This document shows, one piece after another, positions 24,907 to 36,620 of a DNA stretch of 64,000 bases. The DNA is from Camellia lanceoleosa (Eukaryota; Streptophyta; Magnoliopsida; Ericales; Theaceae), in assembly GCA_025200525.1 (NCBI GenBank), contig CM045767.1:4847437-4911436 (forward strand). The letters run 5' to 3'. A model generated the notes under the pieces. That model did no database searches and was not told the origin of the DNA. It saw only the letters and a list, made by a program, of their open reading frames with translations. The translations under genes and the position numbers were made by a program. The stretch's first letter is position 1; every line of letters starts with the position of its first letter.

Positions 24907-27480
24907 TTCAGCCCCCAAACCACCGTACGGATGTCACAACCAGCTTCCTCATGTCAAATAGGACTTGTGACAGTAGTCGAAATGTAATTAGCATGTGTAC
25001 GTTGGGAGTTAGGGCCGAAAACGTTTTAAACTTAACCGAAAAAGGGGCATTAAGGGGGCAAAAATTCTAAACAGCCCCCGAACCACCATGTGGCTCTCAT
25101 GGACAGCTTCCCCATGACAAATAGGACTTGTGACAACTGACGCAACGTAATTCGGATCCATAGGTAGAGAGTTAAAGCCGAATACGCCCTAAACTTGGTC
25201 AAAAAAGGGCGTTTCGGGAGTGAAAATTCAAAACAGCCCCTGAATGACCGTGTGGCTCCCACGGATAGCTTCTCCATGACAAATAGGACTTGTGAGAATT
25301 GACGGAACGTAATTCGGACTCATAGGTTGGGATTTAAAGCCGAATATGCCCTAAACTTAGTCGAAAAAGGGTTTTACGGGGGCGAGAATTCAAGCCAGCC
25401 CCCGGATGACCATGTCGCTAGCAAGGTAAGCTCCGCCATGACAAATAGGACATGTGAGATCGACAAATCGTAATGGGACCCATAGGTTGGGAGTTAGAGC
25501 CGAATACGCCATAAACTTAGTCGAAAAAGAGCGTTTCGGGGGCGAAAATTCAAAACAGCCTCCGAAGGACTGTGTGGCTCCCAGGGATAGCTTCGCCATT
25601 ACAAATAGGACTTGTGAGGACTGACGGAACGTAATTCAGACCCGTTGGTTGGGAGTTAGAGCCGAATACGCCCTAAACTTCGTCGAAAAAGGGCGTTTCG
25701 GGGGTGAAAATTCAAAACAGCCCCCGAACGACCGTGTGGCTCCCACGGGTAGCTTCCCCATGACAAATAGGACTTATGAGAACTGATGGAACGTAATTCG
25801 GACCCGTAGGTTGCGAGTTAGAACCGAATATGCCCTAAACTTCGTCGAAAAAGGGCGTTTTAGGGGCGAAAATTCAAAACAGCCCCCGAATGGCCGTGTG
25901 GCTCCCACAGATAGCTTCGCCATGACAAATAGGACTTGTGAGGATTGACGGAATGAAATTCGGACCGTAGGTTGGGAGTTAGAGCCGAATACGCCCTAAA
26001 CTTAGTCGAAAAAGGGCGTTTCGAGGGTGAAAATTCAAAACAGCCCCCGAATGACCGTGTGGCTCCACGGATAGCTTCACCATGACAAATAGGACTTTTG
26101 AGTACTGACGGAATGTAATTCCGACCTGTAGATTGGGAGTTAGGGCCAAATGCGCCCTAAACTTAGTCGAAAAAGAACGTTTCGAGGGCAAAAATTCAAA
26201 ACAGCCTCCGAATGACCGTGTGGCTCCCATGGATAGCTTTGCTATTACAAATAGGACTTGTGAGGACTGACGGAACGTAATTCAGAGCCGTAGGTTTGGA
26301 GTTATCCGAATACGCCCTAAACTTAGTTGAAAAATGGCGTTTCGGGGGCGAAAATTCAAAACAGCCCCCAAATGACCGTGTGGCTCCCACGGATAGCTTC
26401 GCCATGACAAATAGGACTTGTGAGAACTGACGGAATGTAATTCGGACCCATAGGTTGGGAGTTAGAGCCGAATATGCCCTAAACTTAGTCGAAAAAGGGC
26501 TTTTTCGGGGGCGAAAATTCAAAACAGCCCCCGAATGACCGTGTGGCTCACACAGATAGCTTTGCCATGACAATTAGGACTTGTGAGAACTGACAAAACG
26601 TAATTCGGACCCGTAGGTTGGGAGTTAGAGCCGAATACACCCTAAACTTAGTCGAAAAAAGGCATTTCAGGGGTGAAAATTTAAAACAGCCCCCGAACGA
26701 ACGTGTGGCTCGCACGGATAGCTTCACCATGACAAATAGGACTTGTGAGAACTGACAGAACGTAATTCGGAGCCGTAGGTTGGGAGTTAGAGCCGAATAT
26801 GCCCTAAACTTAGTCGAAAAAGGGCTTTTCGGGGGGCGAAAATTCAAAACAGCCCTCGAATGACTATATGGCTCGCACGGATAGATTCGCCATGACAAAT
26901 AGGACTTGTGAGAACTGACAAAACGTAATTTAGACCCGTAGGTTGGGAGTTAGAGCCGAAGACGCCCTAAACTTAGTCGAAAAAAGGCGTTTCGGGGGCG
27001 AAAATTCAAAATAGCCCCCGAACGACCGTGTGGCTTACTACGCGGATAACCGCTATGATAAATAGGACTTGTAAGAACTGACGAAATGTAATTTGGACAC
27101 GTAGGTTGGGAGTTAGAGCTGAATATGCCCTAAACTTAGTCGAAAAAAGGCATTTCGGGGGCGAAAATTCAAAACAGCCCCTGAACGACTATGTGGTTCA
27201 CACGGATAGTTTCTCCATGACAAATAGGATTTGTGAGAACTAACGGAACGTAATTCGGACCTGTAGGTTGGGAGTTAGAGCCGAATATGCCCTAAACTTA
27301 GTCGAAAAAGAGCGTTTCGGGGGCGAAAATTCAAAATAGCCCCTGAACAACCGTGTGGCTCACACTAATAGCTTTGCCATGACAACCCCTGAATACATCT
27401 TAAACTTACTCGAAAAAAGGCTTTCCGGGGGCGAAAATTCATAACAACCCCCGAATACGCCTTACACTTAGTCGAAAAAC
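24907..27480. repeat. 162-bp satellite array, 16 units
   Basis: The marker ACAAATAGGACTTGTGA recurs at about 24954, 25116, 25278, 25440, 25600, 25762, 25924, 26084, 26245, 26406, 26569, 26731, 26894, 27057, 27219 and 27381, giving a 160-163 bp period. Each unit also carries GTGTGGCTCCCACGGATAGC, TAGGTTGGGAGTTAGAGCCG and a GC-rich AAAAAGGGCGTTTCGGGGGC. The period is a multiple of three, so minus-strand ORFs of 70-125 residues run through neighbouring units as a repeated peptide (GATRSFGGCFEF core). I do not regard them as genes. The last unit is degenerate, and the array lies inside CACTA 2. Confidence 0.95.
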
Positions 27481-28300
27481 TTGCAACACTTAGTTAAAAA
27501 AGCAACAATTTTATTAAAATACCATCTACATATTCTAATAATTGCCTTTATATATTTATAGGACAAAGAAATTACATATTACATTTTTTGTGTAGTTGGT
27601 TGGAATAAATGTTGCATGATACATATATATATATATACTTTCTTTTATTTCCAAGAAGACATTTCTCGATTGTTCTACCTTAAATGCATGTTAGAACATG
27701 TTCCATATGGTTGACTGAATTGATATTTTGTAACCAATTCTAATGTTTCGTTTTTTGTTTTTCTTTGTAGATGGCTTTGTTGCGTGGACTTGTGGATAAT
27801 CCATATTGGTGTATGGAGAAGAATTTTCACTTTTACGTAGAACTAATATAATACTTTTGTCATCCTTAAGCTTTTGTGTAGTTCATTATTATTGATATAG
27901 AAAACTTTTGGCAATCAACAAATAATGACTGTCGTGGTACATAGATACCATTTGTCGGCGTACATATAAGACGTTTCATCATGGTCCATAGAAAACTTTT
28001 GTCGTGGTACATATATCACCTTTTGTTGTGGTACAGATTACGATAGTGATTTGTACCATGCCAAATTGTAATTTCGGTAGTAAATGTATTTTTTTGTATA
28101 CGGAGGGCTTTGATTTTTGTATGATATATTTTGTATGTCATTATTATTTTAGTTTGGACAATAGTTGATTTGTATGGACTTTGATATTTCATGTTATTTA
28201 TTTTTGATATATGGATGCAGATTGTGGAATGATTGATAGTATGTATCATTTTGTTTTTATACATATTACAGGTTGCATTATATATAGACAGGTTGTGGAG
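27481..28300. other. CACTA 2 interior after the satellite
   Basis: Near 27767 an acceptor-like TTTGTAG precedes ATGGCTTTGTTGCG and a 27-codon frame. I do not recognise it. The rest is AT-rich. Confidence 0.4.
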
Positions 28301-29011
28301 AAATTATAATTTTGCGATAAAACATAATATCATGTTTTTGGCGACTAAACAATTAGTAGCTAAAAAGAAATTGGGAAAAGACATTTGGCGACTAAAAGTT
28401 TTGTAGCAAAAAAAAAAAAGACATTTAGCGACTAAAAGTTTAGTAGCCAAAAAGAAAAAAAAAAGACATTTGGCAATTAAAACTTTAGTAGCCAAAAGAA
28501 AATCAAATATTTGGCGACTAAAATATTTCGTAGCTAAAAACAAAAAACTAAATTATAAACACTTTTGCCGATTAAAATTTTAGTAGCAAAAAATATAGAA
28601 TTTTAGGCAACTAAATATTTAGTAGCCAAAGAGGAACTCTTTGCCGACTAAACATTTAGTAGCCAAAGATGGAGACTTTCGGCGACTAAGTTTTTAGTAG
28701 CCAAAAAAGAACTCTTTGCCGACTAAAATTTTAGTAGCTAAAAAGTTGGGACTTTAGGCGGCTAAAAGTTTGGTCGCCAAAAGGGTCTAATTTAATTTAA
28801 TGTCCAACCTTTTGGCAACTAAATATTTAGTCGGCAAATGAATACATTTGGCGACTAAAATAATTTTAGTCGCCAATTAGCTTTCCCGACTACTCTTCGG
28901 CTACTAATTTTGCGACCAAAAAATTTAGTCGCTAAAACCCTTCGGCGACTAAAAAGTTACTTTTGGCGACTAAAAATTTAGTCGCCAAAAGTGAAAATTC
29001 TTGTACTGATA

Positions 29012-29921
29012 ATTAGAACAAATTTGTAATGGATTAGTTATTGTTGGATTTTTGACTAATGCAGATTAGTAAATTAGTACAAATTTTGTCTTATTCAATT
29101 ATTTTTAGCACATCACTTCATTTGTCTTATTTAAATTTTCTTAGCACATCACTTCAGTTGGATTAGTGGACAAGAGATTATCGTACTAACCCAGTATTTG
29201 ATTGGGGAAGTGGAAACAAAGGTCAGCTGTCAAAGCCCAAGAATTCTTATCTAAGACCTAATGACCCAATAGGTTCTCTATATTTATTTATTTATTTTTC
29301 TTATTTTAATTATTAAATTATTTGAAAATTTGAAAATATATGAATTTCAATTATGATTCAATTGTTAGGAGTGTATTAAAACAGGAAGACAACATAGAAA
29401 ACCCTATGCTATTGAGGTAAGATGATCCAATATCAATGTATTTCAAGAAATAGAAGATGAATGAAAAATTCAAAAATGGCGAGCCAGGCTTGACCCTTGG
29501 TCATGTTTGTTTATGGGCAATAAGATTTGATTAATACTGTGCGGGTCTCGAATCATGTTTGGTTGTAAAATAATGACATGAAACTTATGAATTCCTCAAA
29601 TAGGGTTAGCATTCTCAGGGTGGCATTGCTAATCCTATATCATAGGATTGTAAGTTGAAACACTATTGTAATTTTATTTTATGAAAACAATAAAGTCACT
29701 TTTAAGGTAATGGGAATTTTTACTAATAACATTTAATTTCAACAAACTAAAACAAAACAAACATGAACACCATGTACTCGTTTGAATACCAAACATGAAC
29801 TAAATAATTTCTCCATATCATGAATGTACGATTTTCACCTTTATAGTAAGATTTTGCTAAGTGGCCTTTTCACCATTTCATGCTATAGTGGGAAATTGAT
29901 GTCGTTAGTCACAAAGAAAAC
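29012..29921. other. Intergenic, nothing recognised
   Basis: A plus-strand word FDWGSGNKGQLSKPKNSY near 29198-29255 looks exon-like, but I cannot place it. No repeat ends are visible. Confidence 0.4.
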
Positions 29922-29924
29922 TAA

Positions 29925-30133
29925 GGCCTCGTTTGGGAACAGGCTAATTTAGTAACTTTTTGGCTATTTGGCTAAAAAGGTAGGTAAAAAAAACTTGTAT
30001 GTTTGGGATGACTTTTTGGTTAATTACGAAAAGATGTGCAAAAAGTAGAGAGAAAAGAGAATCTTTGACTTTTTGGTATGAGTTGTTGGCTTTTTGGCTA
30101 ATTTAGTAAAAAGGTAAGTCCCCAAACGGGGCC
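29925..30133. mobile_element. Tourist-like MITE, 209 bp
   Basis: The ends GGCCTCGTTTGGGAA and TCCCCAAACGGGGCC form an inverted repeat. An exact TAA duplication lies at 29922-29924 and 30134-30136. The interior is mirrored (TTTTTGGCTAATTTAGTAA blocks). TAA duplication and this terminus are typical of PIF/Harbinger MITEs. The broken Harbinger element 5 kb downstream shows that the superfamily was active here. Confidence 0.88.
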
Positions 30134-30433
30134 TAAATGAATGGAGAGAGAGGAGAGCAAATAAATAAATATCTCTTTCGCTTGCATAGGGATGGTGCAT
30201 TCAATTTCTACATATTGTCTGTCTATACGTCCGTCTTGGTAAAGACAAATGAAAATAAACCCAACCTTATAAATAAAGGTTCCAAATGAACAACACAATC
30301 AATGAGATGATCTTATATCTGGGTTAGGCAAATATAATGGACAAAATTATTTAAAAAATGATCTGGCCTAGTTGCTTAAATCTAACATGGAATTAGCAGA
30401 CTTCAACTTTGGCAAATTTGGTATGATTGAAAG

Positions 30434-32820
30434 TATAGCGATCCCGGTTGTCCCTTTTCTGTTCAGTTGTATTCCGGACTCGGTTCCGTAGAGCTGGTGG
30501 TTGTATCTATCTTGTTGTTGTCCTTTAAATCAATATGTGTGAGTTTTAGGATGTGTTGGGCTTGTTTCGAGCAGGTGGGTTGAGCCTTGGTCTAAAATCT
30601 TGTTGCTAGGTTTTTGGTCTTTCCGCTCAAGCGGATCTTGGAGCGCTCGAGCGGATATTGCACACTCCCAGCATTTTATGCCCTGTAAAACTTCTGCAGG
30701 TGTGATTTCTACGCTCGAGCGGGTTTCTTGTGCTCAGCGAGTCGCTCGGCGGGCTTATTGGCGCCGGCGACAGTGCTTTTGGTGTAAGTTACGGGAGGAG
30801 CAAACCGCTTCAGCGGACTGGTTTTTCACACTCGAGCGGATGTGTTTTGCCTTTGTGTCTTGGCGCTCGAGCGGGACTTTTTACGCTCGAGCGGACTCAG
30901 ATTTTTGTTCTTGGCCTTTCGGCGTTGTGTTTTCCTTCGGCGGACTTGTAAATATATCGATTGGCTGTAAGGCATTTTTGAATCACTTTTTAACATCCTT
31001 TCTCTCTCTTACTTTTCCGAAAAAGCCATTTGAGAGCTCCTCTCACTAAAACCCAACTTCTCTCTAAGTATTGATCTAGTTAGAGTGTTCTCCTACCCTT
31101 TGGCCTTTACAAAAAGTGTGTTGATCGTCGAGGGCTACGTTTTGATCCGAAAAGTTTGGAGTTTGGAGCACATTGGGTTTTGGTCTTCATCCCCGTTGGA
31201 GCTCTAACTTCGAGGTAGGGATAACCTACTCCATCTTATGAGCTTTGTCTTTGAATTTTAGCATTTTGATATGTTGGGGATTGTTGGGTAATTTTGAGAA
31301 AGTTTTGGCCTTTGTGCAATTTTACAAAAGTTGGGGTTTTATTTATTATTACCTATATGCATGTTTGGCATAGAGAAATGAGATGAATGTTGGATTGTTG
31401 ATGGAAATGGAACCTTAGGGTTGTTTGTGAATTATGGGAATTTGCCCTAAGTTGTTTAATTAATTAATGTGTATGATTAATTAAAGAAAATGAGAAATGG
31501 AATTGAGAATGTTGAGATTGGGATTGTATGGGACTAAAGGGTGTAGTTGAATTTTTTATTGCTTACCTAGTTGAAATGTTGATATATTATCCATTTGTGC
31601 ATTTATTTCCTATTTAGAAATAATTGCTTTGGGCTACCGGTGGAGGGTAGTTTTGATTGTTGTAGACAATGCATGATGATTAGGAAAACTAAAACTAATC
31701 AATTGGATGTGTCATAGAGTATGACAGTTGGTAGAATACATTAACTTTATGTATTGATTGATTGTGCATATGACCAATGTGTTTATGTGCATTATGTGTA
31801 GACGGTTGATAGAATACACTAACTTTATGTATTGATTGATTGCGTATATGATTATGTATTTATATGCATTGCTTGTGTATGGGAGGAGATGGGGGATGTA
31901 CTCCACAGTTTAGGGGAAGATGGGGGATGTACCTTTAAACCGGTTAATGGTTATGGGAAGATGGGGGGTGGACCCAGGGTTGCAGCTCATATGCTCTCCC
32001 ATTGTAGTGATGATACAGCTCATATGCTTATCTGTTGAAGTGTTGATATAGCTCATATGCTTATCTATTGAAAAGTTTGTTTGATTTGATATAGCACTAA
32101 AATGTATATCATCATCGTTTGTGAAGTATAGAAGTGGTTTATGTGCTATTGATACAACATTAAAATGTATATCATCATCATTTGTGAAGTATAGAAGTGG
32201 CTTATGTGCTATTGATACAACACCAAAATGTGTATCCACCTTGAATTTTCGAAAGTGTTCTAGTGATGAATTATAATCTCATCAAAGGTTTTGGCCAGAG
32301 TACTGAGCCTTGTTTTCAAACTCAATGTTGAATAAGAAATGGAAAGTGAATTGTAACATAAACTTGATTGTCATGGAATTGTAATAAGATGTAAATGGAT
32401 GTGTGAGTGTTGACCATGTATCAATTGCTAATTTTTTAGTCATTGTTCATAGTTGGTTTAGTGTATTTCTACTGGGCTGTGGCTCACCCTATATGGGGCA
32501 TCATTTTCAGGTACAGGTAGCGTGCCACCTCCAAGGACATAGTTTGGGAGGATAGGCGCATGATTTCACTTGTTGTTTGCTTTCTTGATGTATTACCTGT
32601 AAATTCAAGCCAAGGGCTTAAGATGTATTGAGTTAGTACTCTTCCTTTTTGTAACCAAGTATTAACTTGGAAAGCTGTAAGCCCGTAGGACATTTGTTTT
32701 TGTTGATTCGCATGTAATATTCTTGTAAGAACTACTCTGATGAATAGAAATGTGGTTGATTTCTCTTATATCTTGCATGTTTAAATGATGGGTTTTATGT
32801 ATTATTTTGAGGGCGTTACA
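30434..32820 (+). mobile_element. Probable solo LTR, 2.39 kb
   Basis: The exact 5-bp repeat GAAAG flanks 30434-32820 (30429-30433 and 32821-32825). The ends TATAGCG and CGTTACA are an imperfect inverted repeat of the expected TGTAACG form, with the first TG decayed to TA. Inside are no gag/pol motifs, repeated GCTCGAGCGG-type palindromes at 30630-30900, and a 63-bp tandem repeat. A 5-bp duplication with near TG..CA ends and no coding content points to a solo LTR left by recombination. ORFs at 30600-31049 reflect the GC-richer palindromic block. The right end (GAGGGCGTTACA) gives the plus orientation. Confidence 0.72.
32088..32237. repeat. 63-bp tandem repeat inside the solo LTR
   Basis: Units begin at 32088, 32151 and 32214 (partial). 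Shared core: ATCATCATCGTTTGTGAAGT with one substitution. Confidence 0.85.
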
Positions 32821-32825
32821 GAAAG

Positions 32826-33480
32826 AGATGTTAATTTTGATTGTTTTTTCATTTCCCTCTATGAATCTCTTTCCAACACATGAGGGATTTGTAGAGAGAA
32901 AATGAAAGAAAAAAGGAAAGAAAAGTAACAAAAAATTTAGTTGATTTTATTTACATTTCCCTCTATAAATCTCTTTCCAACTCATGAGGGATTTGTAGAG
33001 AGAAAATGAAAGAAAAAAGGGAAGAAAAGTAACAAAAATTTTAGTTGATTTTATTTACATTTCCCTCTATAAAATCTCTTTCCAACTCAAGATCCAAAGT
33101 CTACGAATTAGGAAGGAAAATTAGTAAATTTCTATCGTTCCATATTTGAAATAACTATAATTTTTTAATGGTCTTCCAACCTTTTATTCCCCCTCCCCCC
33201 AAAAAAAAAAAAAAAAAAACACTTCTATTTGGATCCTGCTTAATCTTCCCATTGTATCCCACCCCCTCCATACCATAGGACTCAGTATAGTCCCCATACG
33301 GGGGGCATATGTAGCAGTCCCAAGAAAATGTAAATCCATTCAGAGGTCTACTTTTATACCTAAACGTTGAATTTAAAATTGAGCACAATACATGGCCTCA
33401 TCTCTCCAAACAAACACAACATAAGTGCAACAAATCTTGTGTTTGGAGAAGAAACAGAACAGGGTACTGCCTAAACACTG
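32826..33480. repeat. Segmental duplicate, copy 1
   Basis: This matches 55100-56415 after allowing for copy-number differences of its 105-bp hairpin units and for one insertion. Shared landmarks in order are the hairpin units (CCCTCTATAAATCTCTTTCC), AAGATCCAAAGTCTACGAAT, a C-run/A-run, CTGCTTAATCTTCCCATTGT and CAGTCCCAAGAAAATGTAAA. It begins directly at the right flank of the solo LTR. Confidence 0.88.
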
Positions 33481-35190
33481 CACTGCCCAACACATCTAAC
33501 TGATCAGTGGCTGTGTTAATTTTATCAAATATGGAAATTAGCTATTGATACACAATTGAATATACAGAGAACATTCAACGGAATGTAGCTTAGGAGAATA
33601 TTCAAATCAAACCTAACTAGAAAAACAAATCAGGAAGAGACAACTGAGTAAGATCAAAAACTATTTCATGATAGCATTGCTTACCCACATAAGCTTTGGT
33701 CCACCTATGATTCTACGTAAATAATGAAACATTTGTAGCAGTTCAAGGAGTTCTGATCATGCCCACAGTGTTTTCAACTTTTAAAGTGCCACTAAAATGC
33801 AATCCTGTGGAGAATCAAACACTGAACCCTAGAACACAACTACGTCGACCATGGTGCCCAAAGTCTGAATTATGTTTGAAGACATCAAGTTGGAGACATG
33901 TTCTTCGAGATGTTTTTTGGCATCCTGTCTTCCCACATTCACAAATTCCAAGTTTTTCTGGTGGCAACTCATCCTCTTCCTGCATTGCCTTGTTATATTT
34001 AATATCAAGGTTTAGCATCTCGTGAACAGTCTGCTTATTGGTCTTGGAATGGGTATCAAATCGTTGTAGACTTGAACAACCTGCTGTAAATATTTTGATA
34101 GAGTTGAAATGAAAATAGTAGAATGTTGGGTTTGGATTATCATTCTAATAGGGGGTACGTTGGGTTAGAATACTATGGTAGAATGGTTAGTACGAAGATC
34201 CTCCTTGCTGGGATTCATATGGGTCAGCTTGAATTTATCAAGTCCTTTCTCCACACATTGAAGAAAGTTTGCGAATTGAAGAAAGCTTTGAGGGGTAAAT
34301 TGTGGTGTTAGGTGTGGATGATATGGATATGTTTAAGGGTATTAGTTTGAAGTTCTTAGCAATGGGATATCTCTTAGAAGAACACCCTGAATAAAAATGA
34401 CAATGACAACCTCTCAATGACAATTACATCACAAATCGAAACTATATAATCTTGAACACAATATTTGTTACTTAAAATGATGTCACTTTCATGAATTAAT
34501 TGGATGACAAAAAATTTAATTTAACTCTCTTGACCTTAACTTTTCCAACAATGCTATGTGCACGAAAAAAAATAAAAAAAATCAATATGTATCTCAATTT
34601 TATGTTGAATTTAGTTCTTTCTACACGTAGAATCTCGTCATACCTTGATCTTTCTCTATGTATTTCTTTCTATACCGTAGGATCACTCTTAACTTCTCGG
34701 GCTATGATCTTTTAACTTTATGATTTGAATTTTCAATATATTTCAAAACATCTTGATGAGACCAACATCTTTTATCTTTAAAATTTTCAATTTCTCTATT
34801 GAAAAACATTCACGGTTCTTAATTTATGTCTCCAAATATTCATAGCTTCACATTCGTATGTAATTCAATGACTATAAATATTACGAGACATGAGAATATA
34901 AAATTTGAGGCTAAACTTGCCCCCCAACCGCTAATGTATAATTTCAAATATTGAATAAGATGAACAAAAGCAAGCTGCTATACTATCAACTTTCCAAACA
35001 CCAATTCAAACATTGCGAGTCCATAATTGACTTAAAAAAATTTGATTTACTGATCTTTAGAAAGATCTTAGGTAGCAAAGTTGACTGATCATGCTTGGAA
35101 AACTATTTCATAGAAAGTTCTGATGCAGGTAGCATAAATAAAAATCAAAATAGCTACTTTTCTCCTCCTCCTCCGCCCCCATGAATCTTG
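33481..35190. other. Intergenic with one unassigned ORF
   Basis: A minus-strand ORF (33815-34018) contains [18 protein letters not shown], a Cys-rich word that looks protein-like; I do not recognise the family. The rest is AT-rich. I looked for Harbinger TIRs here and found none. Confidence 0.4.
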
Positions 35191-35194
35191 TTTT

Positions 35195-36030
35195 GATTTT
35201 TTGAGAAAAAAATATTTTGAAAATGAAACAAACAAGCTGTTGTCATTTTACATTAATTTCAAACTTAGGAAGTTGAATTATGTTCTTGTTGAATTATGTT
35301 ACAAACAGGCTGATGTCATTTTTTCCCTGGTTGACAAGAATGCAATCAAGTTCAAAACGAAACCGTTGGAGCACATGGACCTCATGCGAAGGATGTACGA
35401 AGGCGCTACGGCAACCGGAAAATATGCATGGACACTAGGTGCAGCGTTCGAACCTATTGCAACCGATGATGGTACTTCACCGATGGATGAAGAAGATTGC
35501 GAGGACAGCAGCGGTTTGCCCCCTTTCTAGCCTGCCGCGCAGCGTGAAGACATTGTCCACCAACCTATTACGCCAGAGGATGACACGCCAGCGACCGTAT
35601 ACGCTGCGTCGTTGGCAATTAACGCTAACGACACACCAACAAGTGGCTGGAGCAAACACAAATTTATTCGCACATGATCCACAATGAAAAAAAAAGGCGA
35701 GTGAGGAGCTTATTTGTTGGCGAGTAGCATGGAAAACCTTGCATCTTCAGTTAAATTACAACAACGAGAAGTCCGCGTGCGTCATGATTACGGAGATTCG
35801 ACACAGGACTTCATTGACAAGTTATATGAGAAGGTTGTACTCGCTGGAAGGGCTGGTTCCACAAGACCTGCTAATTGTTTTTGGTTTGATGGTATTGGAC
35901 AACCCGGCAAATCAAGCCATAATGGTGCAGATTCTGACAGACGAGGCTGTCATTAGCTGGCTACGAATGAAGAAGTCCCAAAGTATGGGTTGCCCATTAG
36001 CAGCAAACTCCGGAATGGGTGGTGGCTGGT
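35195..36030 (+). pseudogene. PIF/Harbinger ORF1 (Myb/SANT-like) remnant
   Basis: Two blocks in different frames resemble the Myb/SANT-like ORF1 protein that accompanies PIF/Harbinger transposases and acts with them in DNA binding. The first (35270-35510) reads LEHMDLMRRMYEGATATGKY then AWTLGAAFEPIATDDGT and an acidic tail. The second (35739-35980) reads LEGLVPQDLLIVFGLMVLDN then QILTDEAVISWLRM, the usual C-terminal helix bundle. A stop after GLPPF and at least two frameshifts separate them. The N-terminal trihelix with its Trp residues is not visible. It lies on the same strand, 2.2 kb upstream of the transposase. Confidence 0.7.
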
Positions 36031-36239
36031 TCTAAGGCTGTCTAGCAATTCTGTCATGTTAGAACTTATTTGTGTGTTGTTGTTGTTGTTGTTGTTTTTT
36101 TTTTTTTTTTTTCCTTTCAAACAAACAGTGTGCCATTTTTTCTTCCTTCCCAAAAACTGTGACATTGTGCATGGAATTTTTAAGACTTTATCTATCGCTT
36201 GGTTTGTTTGATGATGTTGATGTTATTATCAAGTACATG

Positions 36240-36620
36240 CTTGCAGCTGTTTTGGTGAAACAGGTTATCTAAATTATTGAGTTGCTATTTGTGTAATTTT
36301 CATTATGGAACAGCTGCAGATTTTGCAATTTGTGTATCTTTGGCCACTTGAAACATGTACTTGATTTGGTGAAGCAGGTTATCTAAATTCTTGAGTTGCA
36401 TAATTTTGTGTATTTCGCATTATGGAATAGCTGTGCATTATGGAACAATTGTGTATCCTCGAATTTGTGTATCTTTGGCCACTTGGAACATGTACTTGAT
36501 TTGGTGAAATAGGTTATTCTTGAGTTGCAATTTGTGTATTTTGCATTATGGAACAGCTGTGCATTATGGAATAGCTGTGTATTTTGCAATTTGTGTATCT
36601 TTGGCCACTTGAAACAAGTG
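36240..36620. repeat. Degenerate tandem repeat between Harbinger ORFs
   Basis: Three or so irregular copies share GTATCTTTGGCCACTTG, ACATGTACTTGATTTGGTGA and repeated GCATTATGGAACAGCTGTG. The period is roughly 110-140 bases. Confidence 0.7.

Larger units (their letters stand above)
19294..29008 (+). mobile_element. Pack-CACTA-like transposon 2 (9.7 kb)
   Basis: The left end is CACTACAAGAATTTGCAC and the right end, reverse-complemented, CAGTACAAGAATTTTCAC. The subterminal zones (19310-19920 and 28320-28990) are packed with direct and inverted copies of TTTAGTCGCCAAA / TTTGGCGACTAAA. Flanking triplets are GTA (19291-19293) and ATA (29009-29011), so the 3-bp duplication is imperfect and the element is probably old. 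The subterminal motif differs from that of the other two CACTA elements, so this is a separate family. There is no transposase ORF. Cargo: CSN7 and eEF1B-gamma fragments after a CT-rich leader, and a 162-bp satellite. Minus-strand ORFs near 28.3-28.5 kb are read-throughs of the subterminal repeats. Confidence 0.82.

Noticed and set aside
24907..27480. Could the array be CRISPR or a centromere block?
   Set aside because: The units are contiguous without unique spacers and lie in a plant transposon, so it is not CRISPR. Sixteen units are too few to call a centromere.
28304..28543. Minus-strand ORF with repeated LATK/LVAK words
   Set aside because: It is a read-through of GCGACTAAA-type subterminal repeats of CACTA 2.
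19294..29008. hAT or Harbinger identity for this element
   Set aside because: No 8-bp duplication and no TWA duplication is seen. CACTACAAGAA ends with dense subterminal repeats fit CACTA better, though the 3-bp duplication is imperfect.
30600..31049. 149-residue plus-strand ORF
   Set aside because: It starts at a non-ATG codon and runs over the GCTCGAGCGG repeat block of the solo LTR, with no gag, pol or other motif.
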